Shown here piece after piece: positions 55,362 to 63,254 of a stretch of DNA of 64,000 nt (position 1 is the stretch's first letter; every line of letters begins with the position of its first letter). The stretch is taken from contig DGTQ01000011.1 in the NCBI GenBank assembly GCA_002394365.1, positions 75,354 through 139,353 of the forward strand. The letters run 5' to 3'. Both the position numbers and the translations under genes were made by a program. Under the pieces are notes generated by a model. It was not told where the DNA came from. It did no database searches and worked only from the letters and a program-made list of their open reading frames with translations. Source of the DNA: Prevotellaceae bacterium UBA4332. GTDB taxonomy: Bacteria > Bacteroidota > Bacteroidia > Bacteroidales > Bacteroidaceae.

Positions 55362-58300
55362 ATGTCTCCCGACCAGGTTCTTCTCTGCATATACACGTTG
55401 TTTCATGTTGAGGGTTCTCAGCATGACAGGGTGCGCAGTATAGTAGAGGAACTGACGGGACAGCCCCTCATAGACTACAAGGTGACGCTGGCAGGACTCA
55501 AGACGCAGGGCTATCTGGTAGAGCGTGGCTACAACTGGCGCACAGACTCCTACGACTACGATGTGGCTCCCGACAGGCTCATTCCTCTCATGATACACTT
55601 CTACGAAGAAGAGCCAGAGAACACGGTGAGGGTGATGGAAGCAGCGAGGCGCATGGCGCCGTCGAGTGTTCAGCGCCTGTTGTGGCGGTTTATCAGTTCG
55701 GGCTATGAGGGCATCAGGATAGAGGAGATAAGCGACTACGAGATAGGCGAGCGGATAGACTCTTTTCTTCCTGCAGTAGAGGACAAGCGCTTCCTCCCCC
55801 TGTTGCTCGTTTTCACCAGCCGTAATCTGCACGACCTGCTCATGCTTGCCCTGCAAGGGGCTTTTGAGGAGGAGAAAGAGGATTTCGACACTGCCCACCT
55901 GCGCTACATTGTGAGGTGTTACAAGACAGATACTGCAGAGGCTGCCACAGCCCTGCACCATGTGGTGTGTCTTGCCGACCTCCTGGACTATCTCGCCAGG
56001 GGCACGATGCCGCGCTACCTCGAGCCTGCGGACACGTCCCACCTCGTCATGGCTGCCATACGTGCTGCCTACCAGGGCGACATGAAAAGGGCGATGGCGA
56101 ATTTCAAGCGGGCGGTAGCGCTCAGCAACAGGTCTGACGGCTTCTACACCTCCACCAAGAGCTATCTCCCCCTCTCCATACAGAACTTCTTCTACGTGCT
56201 TGCATGCAGCAGGGCTGACACAGACGAATCAGGCAAGCGGGCTCTTGCCATCTCAAAATCGGCAGAGCCACATGTGACGGCGGCTGCCAAGGTGCTCTAC
56301 AACATCCTCTACGGCAGTGCTACCGACAGGCAGATTTTCGACCGACTGAATATGTTGCTTGCCGATCGTAGGGGCATCAACCGCTCGCTTGCCACGCTGA
56401 TGTGCTGCTACGTGGGCGGGGACTTTTCTTGCAACGTGGAACCACGGTGGAGCATTCTGAGGCACGAGATGAGTGCTTTCGCCTCAGGCATGCAGCCAGT
56501 AGTACCAGATAATAAGCCCTACGGTTCTGCGCCCATGCTTGCCAGCATACAGCATCGTAAGCAGTTCGCGGTTCGACCCCCTATAAATCTCCCCGAGGGG
56601 GAGACTCCCTCCCTTGGGAGGGTGAGGGGTGGGGTCACTCTCAACTCTCAACTTGGTGGAACGAAGGAGGTGCGCATTGGCTATTTCCTACGCAGCATGA
56701 AGGCAGGCGAGGCTACTCCGCGACTGCAGACAACTCTGAAGAACGGCGGATGGGGAGCGGGAAAGCAGATAGGCATGCAGAACTACCTTGGCGGCAGCTG
56801 CACGGAAGGTATGGCTGAGGCTGACCAGCGCATACTCGAAAGGGAGAAGGCAGACAGGGCAAGGAGACAATATGCAGCTGCCAGCGGCATAAGGATAGAG
56901 AACATCTTAACCGAGATGACTGGGGAGAGCCGACTCTATGTGGGCAGATATGCGCCCTACTCTCTCGTGGAGGTGATAGAGGAAATGCCCTACATAACCC
57001 TGCACCACGACAAGGAGGGGTTTCTCATAAACAGCAACGTGAAGCCCTCGGAGGTGGAGCAGGAGATAATCATAACGCATCGCGGGGCTACAAGCATCAA
57101 CTTCATCAGGCTTACCGACGCACAGCGCCCTTACTACAGAAGGCTGCTGTCGATAGACCGCTTCCCCAACGAGGCAGAACCGCAGTTGCGTCGTTTCCTT
57201 GCGGGGATAGGCGGCAAGATAGAGATACACAGCGACCTCATAGAGGGGGGCAGCACCCTGCCTATATGCGACGGAGACAGCAAGATAGTGGTGCAGATGC
57301 GCCCCGACAGGAATACACGCAGGGGCGAGTCGTTCTACAATGTGTCGGTATTCGTGAGACCTCTGCATGGAGGCAGAATACGCTGTGTGCCTGGCGACGG
57401 CAACGAGGTGATAATAGATAACGGGATAGTTAACGCTGACGACGAGGGAACTTATGTTCGCACTCGCGTGAAACGCAATCTCGACAGGGAGCGCGAGAAC
57501 CTCCGCGACTTGACGGATAACCTGAGCGAGGAGGTGCCAGAGGTATCCGAAATAGTGCTTGCACAAGATGCCAACCTGTCCTCCTTCTCTCTCCTGCCTC
57601 TGATAGAGTATGCACAGGGGCACCCTGAACGCATCACGTGCGAATGGCCAGAGGGAGCACGCATGCGCATCAAGCAGCGCAACAGCTCGGTGAAATGGAA
57701 CGGCAGCATAAGCAAGAAGGAGAACGGGTGGTTTGAGCTGGAAGGCAGCGTGGAGCTCGACCAGGACAAGGTTATCAGCATGGCGCGCCTGCTGGAACTC
57801 GTCCGTCAGTCGCGCGGACGTTTCGTTCCTCTCGGTGGTGGCGACTTTCTCGCCTTGAGCCAGCAGCTGCGCCGCCAGCTCGACCAGCTAGGCACCCTCA
57901 TGTCGCGCCATCACGGCAGACTGCAGATGTCGCCATTCACGGCTGCACTGCTTGAGCCCGACCTCATGAACGGCGAGCTGCAACTGGAGGAGGACGAGGA
58001 ACTCACCGAGATACGCCGTCGCATCAGGGAATCAAGCACCTACACCCCTGAGGTGCCATCCACGCTGCATGCCACCCTGCGCCAGTATCAGAAGGATGGC
58101 TACCAGTGGATGTCGCGCCTCAACTACTGGGGAGCAGGCGCCCTGCTTGCCGACGATATGGGTTTGGGCAAGACCATTCAGACTATCACCTTCCTGCTCT
58201 CGAAGGCAGAGGAAGGTCCTGCACTGGTCATAGCACCAGCCTCCGTAGCCCCAAACTGGCAGACGGAATTTGAGAAATTTGCTCCCTCCCTGCATGTCAG

Positions 58301-59420
58301 CCTGCTCAATTTCGAGTCCGACCGTCATGAGACAATCCGCCGTGCCAAGGCAGGCGACGTGGTAGTATGCACCTACATGCTGCTGCTCAGCGTGAAGGAA
58401 GATATAACCAGCAAGCAGTGGAACACCATCTGTCTCGACGAGGCGCACATCATAAAGAACCGCGGTGCCAAGACCTCCGCCGTAGCCATGAAGCTGAAGT
58501 CCAGAAACCGCATCATGCTCACGGGCACACCAGTGCAGAACCACCTCGGCGAACTGTGGAACCTCTTCCAGTTTGTCAACCCTGGGCTGCTCGGCTCGTT
58601 TGAGGATTTCAACCGCCGTTTCATCATACCGATAGAGCAGAATAACGACACAGCAGTGCAACACCAGCTGGACCGCCTCGTGAAACCCTTCATGCTGCGC
58701 CGCACCAAGGACAAGGTGGCTCGCGAACTGCCCGAGAAGGAAGAGATATACCAGCACGTCACCCTTACCGAGGAGGAACAGCTTGCCTACGAAGCCATGC
58801 GCCAGCGGGCAGAAGCCCTGCTGCTGGCAGGCGGACTGGAGAGGGTTTCGATGAACACCCTTGCCGAGATAACGCGCCTCAGGCTTGCCGCCTGCAGTCA
58901 GTCTAAGGTCACCGCCCTGCTCGAACTGCTCCAGACTATTATAGACGGAAACGGGAATGATAACGCCGTACTCGTCTTCTCGCAATTCACCACCTATCTT
59001 GCCCAGATACAAAAGGCGCTGCAGGAAGCCAATATACCCTATCTGTATATAGACGGCACGGTGCCCATCACCCAGCGGCAGCAGCTGGTGGAGCGTTTCC
59101 AGAAGGGCGAATGTCCCGTGTTCCTCATCTCTCTCAAGGCTGGAGGACTGGGTTTGAACCTCACCCGTGCCAACTACGTCATACACATGGACCCCTGGTG
59201 GAACCCTGCCATCGAGGCACAGGCAACCGACCGCAGCCACCGCATAGGGCAAAGCAGAGCCGTTACCGTCTATCACCTCATTTCGCAGGGTACGATAGAA
59301 GAGAAGATACAACGCCTTCACGAACGTAAACAGAACCTCGCCACGGGCGTCCTTGCAGCTACCGACATGAGTTATAAACTCACGGGCGAGGAACTGCTCC
59401 AAATGGTCAGGGGGGAATGA
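55362..59420 (+). CDS. Large SNF2-family helicase/ATPase
   Basis: A 1352-residue SF2 DNA translocase. The C-terminal ~450 residues hold both helicase lobes: LRQYQKDGYQWMSRLNYWGAGALLADDMGLGKTIQT (Walker A near residue 930), LVIAPASVAPNWQ, CLDEAHIIKN (DEAH near 1024), LTGTPVQNHLGELW, then VLVFSQFTTYLAQIQ, LISLKAGGLGLNLT and the motif VI block ATDRSHRIGQ. The N-terminal ~900 residues are Bacteroidota-specific in my recollection and unassigned. They begin with a wing-like helical region and contain a beta-rich central part. A repeat-derived segment (about residues 405-431, NLPEGETPSLGRVRGG) lies in that region. It probably remodels protein-DNA complexes in transcription or repair. Confidence 0.92.
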   Translation: MSPDQVLLCIYTLFHVEGSQHDRVRSIVEELTGQPLIDYKVTLAGLKTQGYLVERGYNWRTDSYDYDVAPDRLIPLMIHFYEEEPENTVRVMEAARRMAPSSVQRLLWRFISSGYEGIRIEEISDYEIGERIDSFLPAVEDKRFLPLLLVFTSRNLHDLLMLALQGAFEEEKEDFDTAHLRYIVRCYKTDTAEAATALHHVVCLADLLDYLARGTMPRYLEPADTSHLVMAAIRAAYQGDMKRAMANFKRAVALSNRSDGFYTSTKSYLPLSIQNFFYVLACSRADTDESGKRALAISKSAEPHVTAAAKVLYNILYGSATDRQIFDRLNMLLADRRGINRSLATLMCCYVGGDFSCNVEPRWSILRHEMSAFASGMQPVVPDNKPYGSAPMLASIQHRKQFAVRPPINLPEGETPSLGRVRGGVTLNSQLGGTKEVRIGYFLRSMKAGEATPRLQTTLKNGGWGAGKQIGMQNYLGGSCTEGMAEADQRILEREKADRARRQYAAASGIRIENILTEMTGESRLYVGRYAPYSLVEVIEEMPYITLHHDKEGFLINSNVKPSEVEQEIIITHRGATSINFIRLTDAQRPYYRRLLSIDRFPNEAEPQLRRFLAGIGGKIEIHSDLIEGGSTLPICDGDSKIVVQMRPDRNTRRGESFYNVSVFVRPLHGGRIRCVPGDGNEVIIDNGIVNADDEGTYVRTRVKRNLDRERENLRDLTDNLSEEVPEVSEIVLAQDANLSSFSLLPLIEYAQGHPERITCEWPEGARMRIKQRNSSVKWNGSISKKENGWFELEGSVELDQDKVISMARLLELVRQSRGRFVPLGGGDFLALSQQLRRQLDQLGTLMSRHHGRLQMSPFTAALLEPDLMNGELQLEEDEELTEIRRRIRESSTYTPEVPSTLHATLRQYQKDGYQWMSRLNYWGAGALLADDMGLGKTIQTITFLLSKAEEGPALVIAPASVAPNWQTEFEKFAPSLHVSLLNFESDRHETIRRAKAGDVVVCTYMLLLSVKEDITSKQWNTICLDEAHIIKNRGAKTSAVAMKLKSRNRIMLTGTPVQNHLGELWNLFQFVNPGLLGSFEDFNRRFIIPIEQNNDTAVQHQLDRLVKPFMLRRTKDKVARELPEKEEIYQHVTLTEEEQLAYEAMRQRAEALLLAGGLERVSMNTLAEITRLRLAACSQSKVTALLELLQTIIDGNGNDNAVLVFSQFTTYLAQIQKALQEANIPYLYIDGTVPITQRQQLVERFQKGECPVFLISLKAGGLGLNLTRANYVIHMDPWWNPAIEAQATDRSHRIGQSRAVTVYHLISQGTIEEKIQRLHERKQNLATGVLAATDMSYKLTGEELLQMVRGE
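56575..56656. repeat. In-frame dispersed repeat in the SNF2 gene
   Basis: GACCCCCTATAAATCTCCCC, GAGGGGGAGACTCCCTCCC, TTGGGAGGGTGAGGGGTGGG and TCACTCTCAACTCTCAAC. Two GC-rich hairpins are followed by the CTCAACTCTCAAC type. Confidence 0.92.
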
Positions 59421-59464
59421 ACAATTAGTAATTAGCAATTAGTAATTAGAAAATAGAAAACATT

Positions 59465-59710
59465 ATGACTTACGACTATCAGACACAAGGAACATGCTCA
59501 AAGGTGATACGCATAACAGAAGAGAATGGCGTATTGCAGGAAGTAAAATTTGTAGGTGGCTGTCCTGGAAATCTTCAGGGCATCAGTCGCCTGGTAAAGG
59601 GGATGAAGGTTGATGATGCCATCAATCGTCTTGAGGGAATACGCTGTGGTGCAAAGCCCACATCGTGCCCAGACCAACTGGCACAGGCGCTGAAGACAAT
59701 GAAGAATTAA
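59465..59710 (+). CDS. TSCPD-domain protein (TIGR03905 type)
   Basis: An 81-residue protein corresponding to the TSCPD domain. It carries the signature CGAKPTSCPDQLA near the end and the paired GTCSKVIRI...FVGGCPGNLQGI at the start. The same domain forms the C-terminus of vitamin-B12-dependent ribonucleotide reductases. The stand-alone family has conserved Cys that may bind metal. The role is not established. Confidence 0.92.
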   Translation: MTYDYQTQGTCSKVIRITEENGVLQEVKFVGGCPGNLQGISRLVKGMKVDDAINRLEGIRCGAKPTSCPDQLAQALKTMKN

Positions 59711-59755
59711 ATTAAGAGTGAAGAATTGAAATATAAGAATAAGATATTGCAAGGA

Positions 59756-60715
59756 ATGATTTACGGAAGATTGTGGTTACTCACATTCCTCATTCTTCAT
59801 TCCTCATTCTTCATTCTCTCTTCCTGTCAAGACAAGAGAGCGCGTGATGACCAGGGCAAGACATCGGCTTGCTGGATATACGCCATGCTGGAATGTGTTG
59901 AGCATGAAGCGGCAAAGCGCGGAGACAGCGTGCAGCTATCCCGCCAGTGGCTTATGGCAAAGGAACTGGCAGAGCAGACGGAGCGCAGGTATCTTGTGGG
60001 CGACGGCAAGATAAGCCTTCGTGGTGTAGGACCAGAAGCACTGAGACTTATCAATACCTACGGTCTCATCCCCTACCAGCACGAGAAGACGGAGATAACG
60101 AAAAGCAGCGTGTTGGAACGTAAGCTGGATTTGCTCGCCTCTCAGGCAAAGTCGCTCGAAGAACTGCGTGAGCAGATGACTGACCTGTTGCCACAGTTCA
60201 CCACTACCAGACCACGTGACGGTCGTCTGCCCGCTTTCTACTACCTTTCCATGCGGTATAACCCTTTGCAGTTTGCTGAAAGCGTGATGTACTACCAGCA
60301 CTGGCATTTTTTTGCCTCTGTACCCTATCACCCTTACGGCAGACCGTTTGTGCTTGAAGTGGCAGACAATTATAACCACCATGAGTATATGAACCTGCCT
60401 ATGGATAGTATCGTTACCAGGGTAATAGCCTCGCTAAGGCGTGGGCATGCTGTGTATTGGGAGTATGGCGAGAAGACGAAGGACGGAGGTGTAAGCAGCA
60501 ACCACGCTATGGCTATCGTAGGGATGAAAGAGGAAGTAAAAGAGGGAGTAAAAGGGGAAGTAAAAAGGGGAGTAAAAGAGGAAAGTAACCTAAAGTTTGT
60601 TTGCAAAAACTCCTACGGAAAGCAATGGGGTAACAAAGGCTACTGCCTCGTAAGCCTCGAGGATTTCAAGAATAAAACCTGTAATATAGGCATAACAGAT
60701 GAAGGCATACAGTAA
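59756..60715 (+). CDS. Papain-like (C1/bleomycin-hydrolase-like) exported peptidase with repeat-derived parts
   Basis: A 319-residue exported protein from the ATG at 59756. The hydrophobic leader ends at ILSSCQD, a plausible lipobox. The C1 catalytic set is Gln/Cys39 in DQGKTSACWIYAMLECVE, His250 in SSNHAMAIVGM and Asn in CKNSYGKQWGNKGYCLVSLEDF, all in the right order. Two parts come from dispersed repeats: the signal core HSSFFILSS (CATTCTTCATTCC repeat) and, directly after the catalytic His strand, the 21 residues MKEEVKEGVKGEVKRGVKEES (GGAAGTAAAAGAGGGAGTAA repeat). The latter sits between two core strands and could loop out. The gene overlaps the next by 17 nt. Confidence 0.82.
   Translation: MIYGRLWLLTFLILHSSFFILSSCQDKRARDDQGKTSACWIYAMLECVEHEAAKRGDSVQLSRQWLMAKELAEQTERRYLVGDGKISLRGVGPEALRLINTYGLIPYQHEKTEITKSSVLERKLDLLASQAKSLEELREQMTDLLPQFTTTRPRDGRLPAFYYLSMRYNPLQFAESVMYYQHWHFFASVPYHPYGRPFVLEVADNYNHHEYMNLPMDSIVTRVIASLRRGHAVYWEYGEKTKDGGVSSNHAMAIVGMKEEVKEGVKGEVKRGVKEESNLKFVCKNSYGKQWGNKGYCLVSLEDFKNKTCNIGITDEGIQ
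59783..59819. repeat. Repeat encoding the signal peptide core
   Basis: CATTCCTCATTCTTCATTCC and CATTCTTCATTC, the inverse of the GAATGAAGAATGAGG low-complexity type. Gives FLILHSSFFILSS in the protein. Confidence 0.75.
60526..60590. repeat. In-frame GGAAGTAAAAGAGG repeat in the C1-type peptidase
   Basis: Tandem GAGGAAGTAAAAGAGGGAGT, AAAAGGGGAAGTAAAAAGGG and AGTAAAAGAGGAAAG. Same type as the intergenic tracts at 12766-12806 and 55184. Confidence 0.88.
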
Positions 60716-61709
60716 TTTCAGTACACGTTTACTTACAATCTTTTGTGTCCTGAACGCGTCGTTCCTCTTTTTCGTGTCATGTGGCACTCATGTGGGGGTA
60801 GCCCTTGGCGAGGTGCTGCCTAAGGAGCCTGCATACAGCGACTCCACGCAATGGTATATCACCAATCGTGGTGCCGAGGCAGATGTCTTTTATATCATCT
60901 CGACAGAAACGGGCGACTATTTTGCCAAGAATGGCAGGGGGATATGCCATTATGCCGACACATACGCCGACAGTCTGAGGGCACCCATGCTTGGCGAGAT
61001 GATAGGCGTTGACCGCCTCATCAGCGGCAAGTTGAATTATTATTCTCCCTACTACCGCCAGTGCTCCATACAGAGTTACACCCTTGGTGACAGCGTGGCG
61101 CGCGCACGAATGGTTGTACCCACAGAGGACATTAAGCGTGCCTTTGCTTACTATATAAAGAACCTTAACGCAGGCAGACCATTCGTTTTGGCAGGGTATA
61201 GTCAGGGGGCAATGATTCTGCTCGAGCTGCTCCGCGAGATGGATGCCAAGACTTACAAGCGCATGGCGGGAGCCTACGTCATAGGTGCAACCGTATCTGC
61301 AGAGATGCTAAGGGAGTCTCGCTATATTGTGCCTGCCAAGGGAACTGACGATACGGGGGTTACAATCTTATATAATTCCGTGCGTGACACCACCTGCGCT
61401 CTGCCGATACTTGGCAGGGGCGTCTTTGCCATAAATCCCGTAAACTGGCGCACTGACGCTGTGCCTGCCACGCTCATTACCGAACCCTCCCCTTTGCGAC
61501 TTGGTGTGAAGCAAGACAAGGATACCCTCACTGTTACTCTCGACCCTGCCACGAAACTGTTGCTGGTAAAAGGCTATAGGGGGAAGGATTATGTTACGCC
61601 ACTGATAGGCAAGGAAGGTAATCTTCATTCTCGCGAAATTTGGCTGTACCGCAATTGCCTGCGAGAAAACATAGCGTTGAGAACAGCCAGATTGTTAAGA
61701 AGGAAATAG
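60699..61709 (+). CDS. DUF3089-family alpha/beta-hydrolase-like lipoprotein
   Basis: A 336-residue exported protein. The leader ends LFFVSCGTH, a lipobox-like site. The DUF3089 domain is recognised from DVFYIISTETGD, the segment APYYRQ-like SPYYRQCSIQSY, and the nucleophile elbow FVLAGYSQGAMILLELL. The later segment RYIVPAKGTDDTGVTILYNSV fits the family. It is probably a periplasmic or surface esterase; the substrate is unknown. The start overlaps the end of the peptidase gene, indicating an operon. Confidence 0.85.
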   Translation: MKAYSNFSTRLLTIFCVLNASFLFFVSCGTHVGVALGEVLPKEPAYSDSTQWYITNRGAEADVFYIISTETGDYFAKNGRGICHYADTYADSLRAPMLGEMIGVDRLISGKLNYYSPYYRQCSIQSYTLGDSVARARMVVPTEDIKRAFAYYIKNLNAGRPFVLAGYSQGAMILLELLREMDAKTYKRMAGAYVIGATVSAEMLRESRYIVPAKGTDDTGVTILYNSVRDTTCALPILGRGVFAINPVNWRTDAVPATLITEPSPLRLGVKQDKDTLTVTLDPATKLLLVKGYRGKDYVTPLIGKEGNLHSREIWLYRNCLRENIALRTARLLRRK

Positions 61710-61752
61710 CAAATAATGTATCTCTTTTTTTAAGGATAAAAACTCTTTCATC

Positions 61753-62256
61753 ATGAAAAAATTATTAGTAGCTTTGTTTGTGTTTGTAGGTTGTGCAGGT
61801 CTGTTCCTTTCCTTAGTATCGTGCAACCATGATACCGTTACTCATAATGAGGAAGAAATAAAGAAGACAAAGGAATTAAGGGCTCTATATCTGGAAAAGA
61901 TATACGGCAGATGGAAATGTGAGCAGTCGTCAGACCTTACGTTTTCGGGAGAAGATTATACCTTCATGCCAGACGGCAGCCTCACGGGGCATGTTACGCT
62001 AAAATCAAGAAAGCGCGTGCATGTGGATGGTGAGGAGGTGTTGACAGATTGGGAGACTATTTGCGATACTGATATCACTGGCAAGTGGGATTTATTATAT
62101 TCATCATGGGCAGGAGGGAAGAACGTACTGTTTGTAAGCTCCAACGGAGAATGGGGGCCCAACAGGTATTCGGAGTTTATAACGGCTAACGACGAAATGA
62201 TGGAGGTTCAGTCTCCGCTTGTTGGCTGGATGGTGAATATGTATAAGGAAAAATAG
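61753..62256 (+). CDS. Small lipocalin-like lipoprotein, unknown function
   Basis: A 167-residue lipoprotein: signal peptide ending SLVSCNHD (lipobox Cys24). It is followed by a domain beginning IYGRWKCEQSSDLTFSGEDYTFMPDGSLTGHVTL, then TDITGKWDLLYSSW and FVSSNGEWGPNRYSEF. The GRWK...F.PDG...G pattern resembles the lipocalin-like domains common in Bacteroidota lipoproteins. The ligand is unknown. It ends inside a terminator hairpin shared with convergent metF. Confidence 0.72.
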   Translation: MKKLLVALFVFVGCAGLFLSLVSCNHDTVTHNEEEIKKTKELRALYLEKIYGRWKCEQSSDLTFSGEDYTFMPDGSLTGHVTLKSRKRVHVDGEEVLTDWETICDTDITGKWDLLYSSWAGGKNVLFVSSNGEWGPNRYSEFITANDEMMEVQSPLVGWMVNMYKEK

Positions 62257-62287
62257 GATTGCTATAGCTCTTTAGTTATAGCAATCC
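62256..62287 (-). terminator. metF terminator containing the metF stop codon
   Basis: GGATTGCTATA (62256-62266) and TATAGCAATCC (62277-62287) form an 11-bp stem. Read on the minus strand it is followed by TATTTTTCC. The metF TAA stop lies at the start of the loop, and the stop codon of the convergent lipoprotein gene ends at the other edge. Confidence 0.82.
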
Positions 62288-63238
62288 CTTCAGTATTTCC
62301 TGCACTTGCTGGGTGCGTGTCATGGTGTAGAAATGCAACACGGGGAAACCAGCGCGTAGGAGTTCCTCACCCTGCTTTATGCCCCACTCTATGCCTACTT
62401 TCTTTACTTCGTCGTTGTCCTTGCATGCCTGCACTTTATCTACCAGCAGTTGGGGTAAATCCACAGCAAAGGTCTGGGGGAGAATATTGAGCTGTGCCTT
62501 GGTGGCAAAGGGTTTCAGCCCAGGCAGTATGGGCACGTTGATGCCTGTCTGCGCACAGCGGTCTCTGAACCTCAGCAGACGCTCCGTGCTGTAGCATATC
62601 TGCGTGGCTATGTATTCTGCTCCAGCGTCTATCTTCTGCTTCAGATAGCCCAGGTCGGTGAGGTCGTTGGGAGCCTCGACGTGTTTCTCGGGATAGCCTG
62701 CCACGCCTATGCAGAAGTCACTGCGGTGGTTGGTGTTGGGTTCAGCATCAAGGAATATGCCCCTGTTCATGTCGCTTATCTGCCTGACGAGGGCTTCGGC
62801 ATGGGCATGGCCTTCTGCGTGGGGAACGAAGCGGTGGGTGCCTGGCATGGCATCGCCACGCAGGGCGAGCACGTTCTTTATGCTGAGGAAATCGAGGTCG
62901 ATGAGCAGGTCTTCTATGTCGTATTTTGTCTGTCCGCCACAGATAACGTGGGGCACCACCTCGATGCCGTACTTCTGCTTTATGCGAGCACACACGCCTG
63001 TGGTGCCTGGACGACGGCGCACCACGTGCTTCTCTATCAGTCCGTCGGGACGCTCCACATACTTCATCTCCTCGCGGTGCGAGGTAACGTTGATAAATGC
63101 GGGCTCGAAGGGCATCAGCGAGTCGATGGCGTCAAAGATGCTGTGCAGCCCGTCACCCTTCAGCGGTGGCAGCAGTTCGAAGGAGAAGCGTGCCTTGCCG
63201 CTCTCCTGTGCCTTGGCTATTATTTCAGTAACCTTCAT
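62276..63238 (-). CDS. metF: Methylenetetrahydrofolate reductase
   Basis: FAD enzyme that makes 5-methyltetrahydrofolate for methionine synthesis, 320 residues. Typical parts are RFSFELLPPLKGDG at the start, FINVTSHREE, HVICGGQTKYDIEDLL, NVLALRGDAMPG, ATQICYST and ILPGLKPFATKAQL, ending with GFPVLHFYTMTRTQQV. It complements metY elsewhere in the window in methionine supply. Confidence 0.95.
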   Translation of the reverse strand: MKVTEIIAKAQESGKARFSFELLPPLKGDGLHSIFDAIDSLMPFEPAFINVTSHREEMKYVERPDGLIEKHVVRRRPGTTGVCARIKQKYGIEVVPHVICGGQTKYDIEDLLIDLDFLSIKNVLALRGDAMPGTHRFVPHAEGHAHAEALVRQISDMNRGIFLDAEPNTNHRSDFCIGVAGYPEKHVEAPNDLTDLGYLKQKIDAGAEYIATQICYSTERLLRFRDRCAQTGINVPILPGLKPFATKAQLNILPQTFAVDLPQLLVDKVQACKDNDEVKKVGIEWGIKQGEELLRAGFPVLHFYTMTRTQQVQEILKGLL

Positions 63239-63254
63239 ATATATTATATCTCTC

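Noticed and set aside
58032..59438. 468-codon open frame antisense to the SNF2 helicase domain
   Set aside because: It lies entirely opposite the conserved helicase motifs. The composition is unlike a real protein and there are no expression signals.
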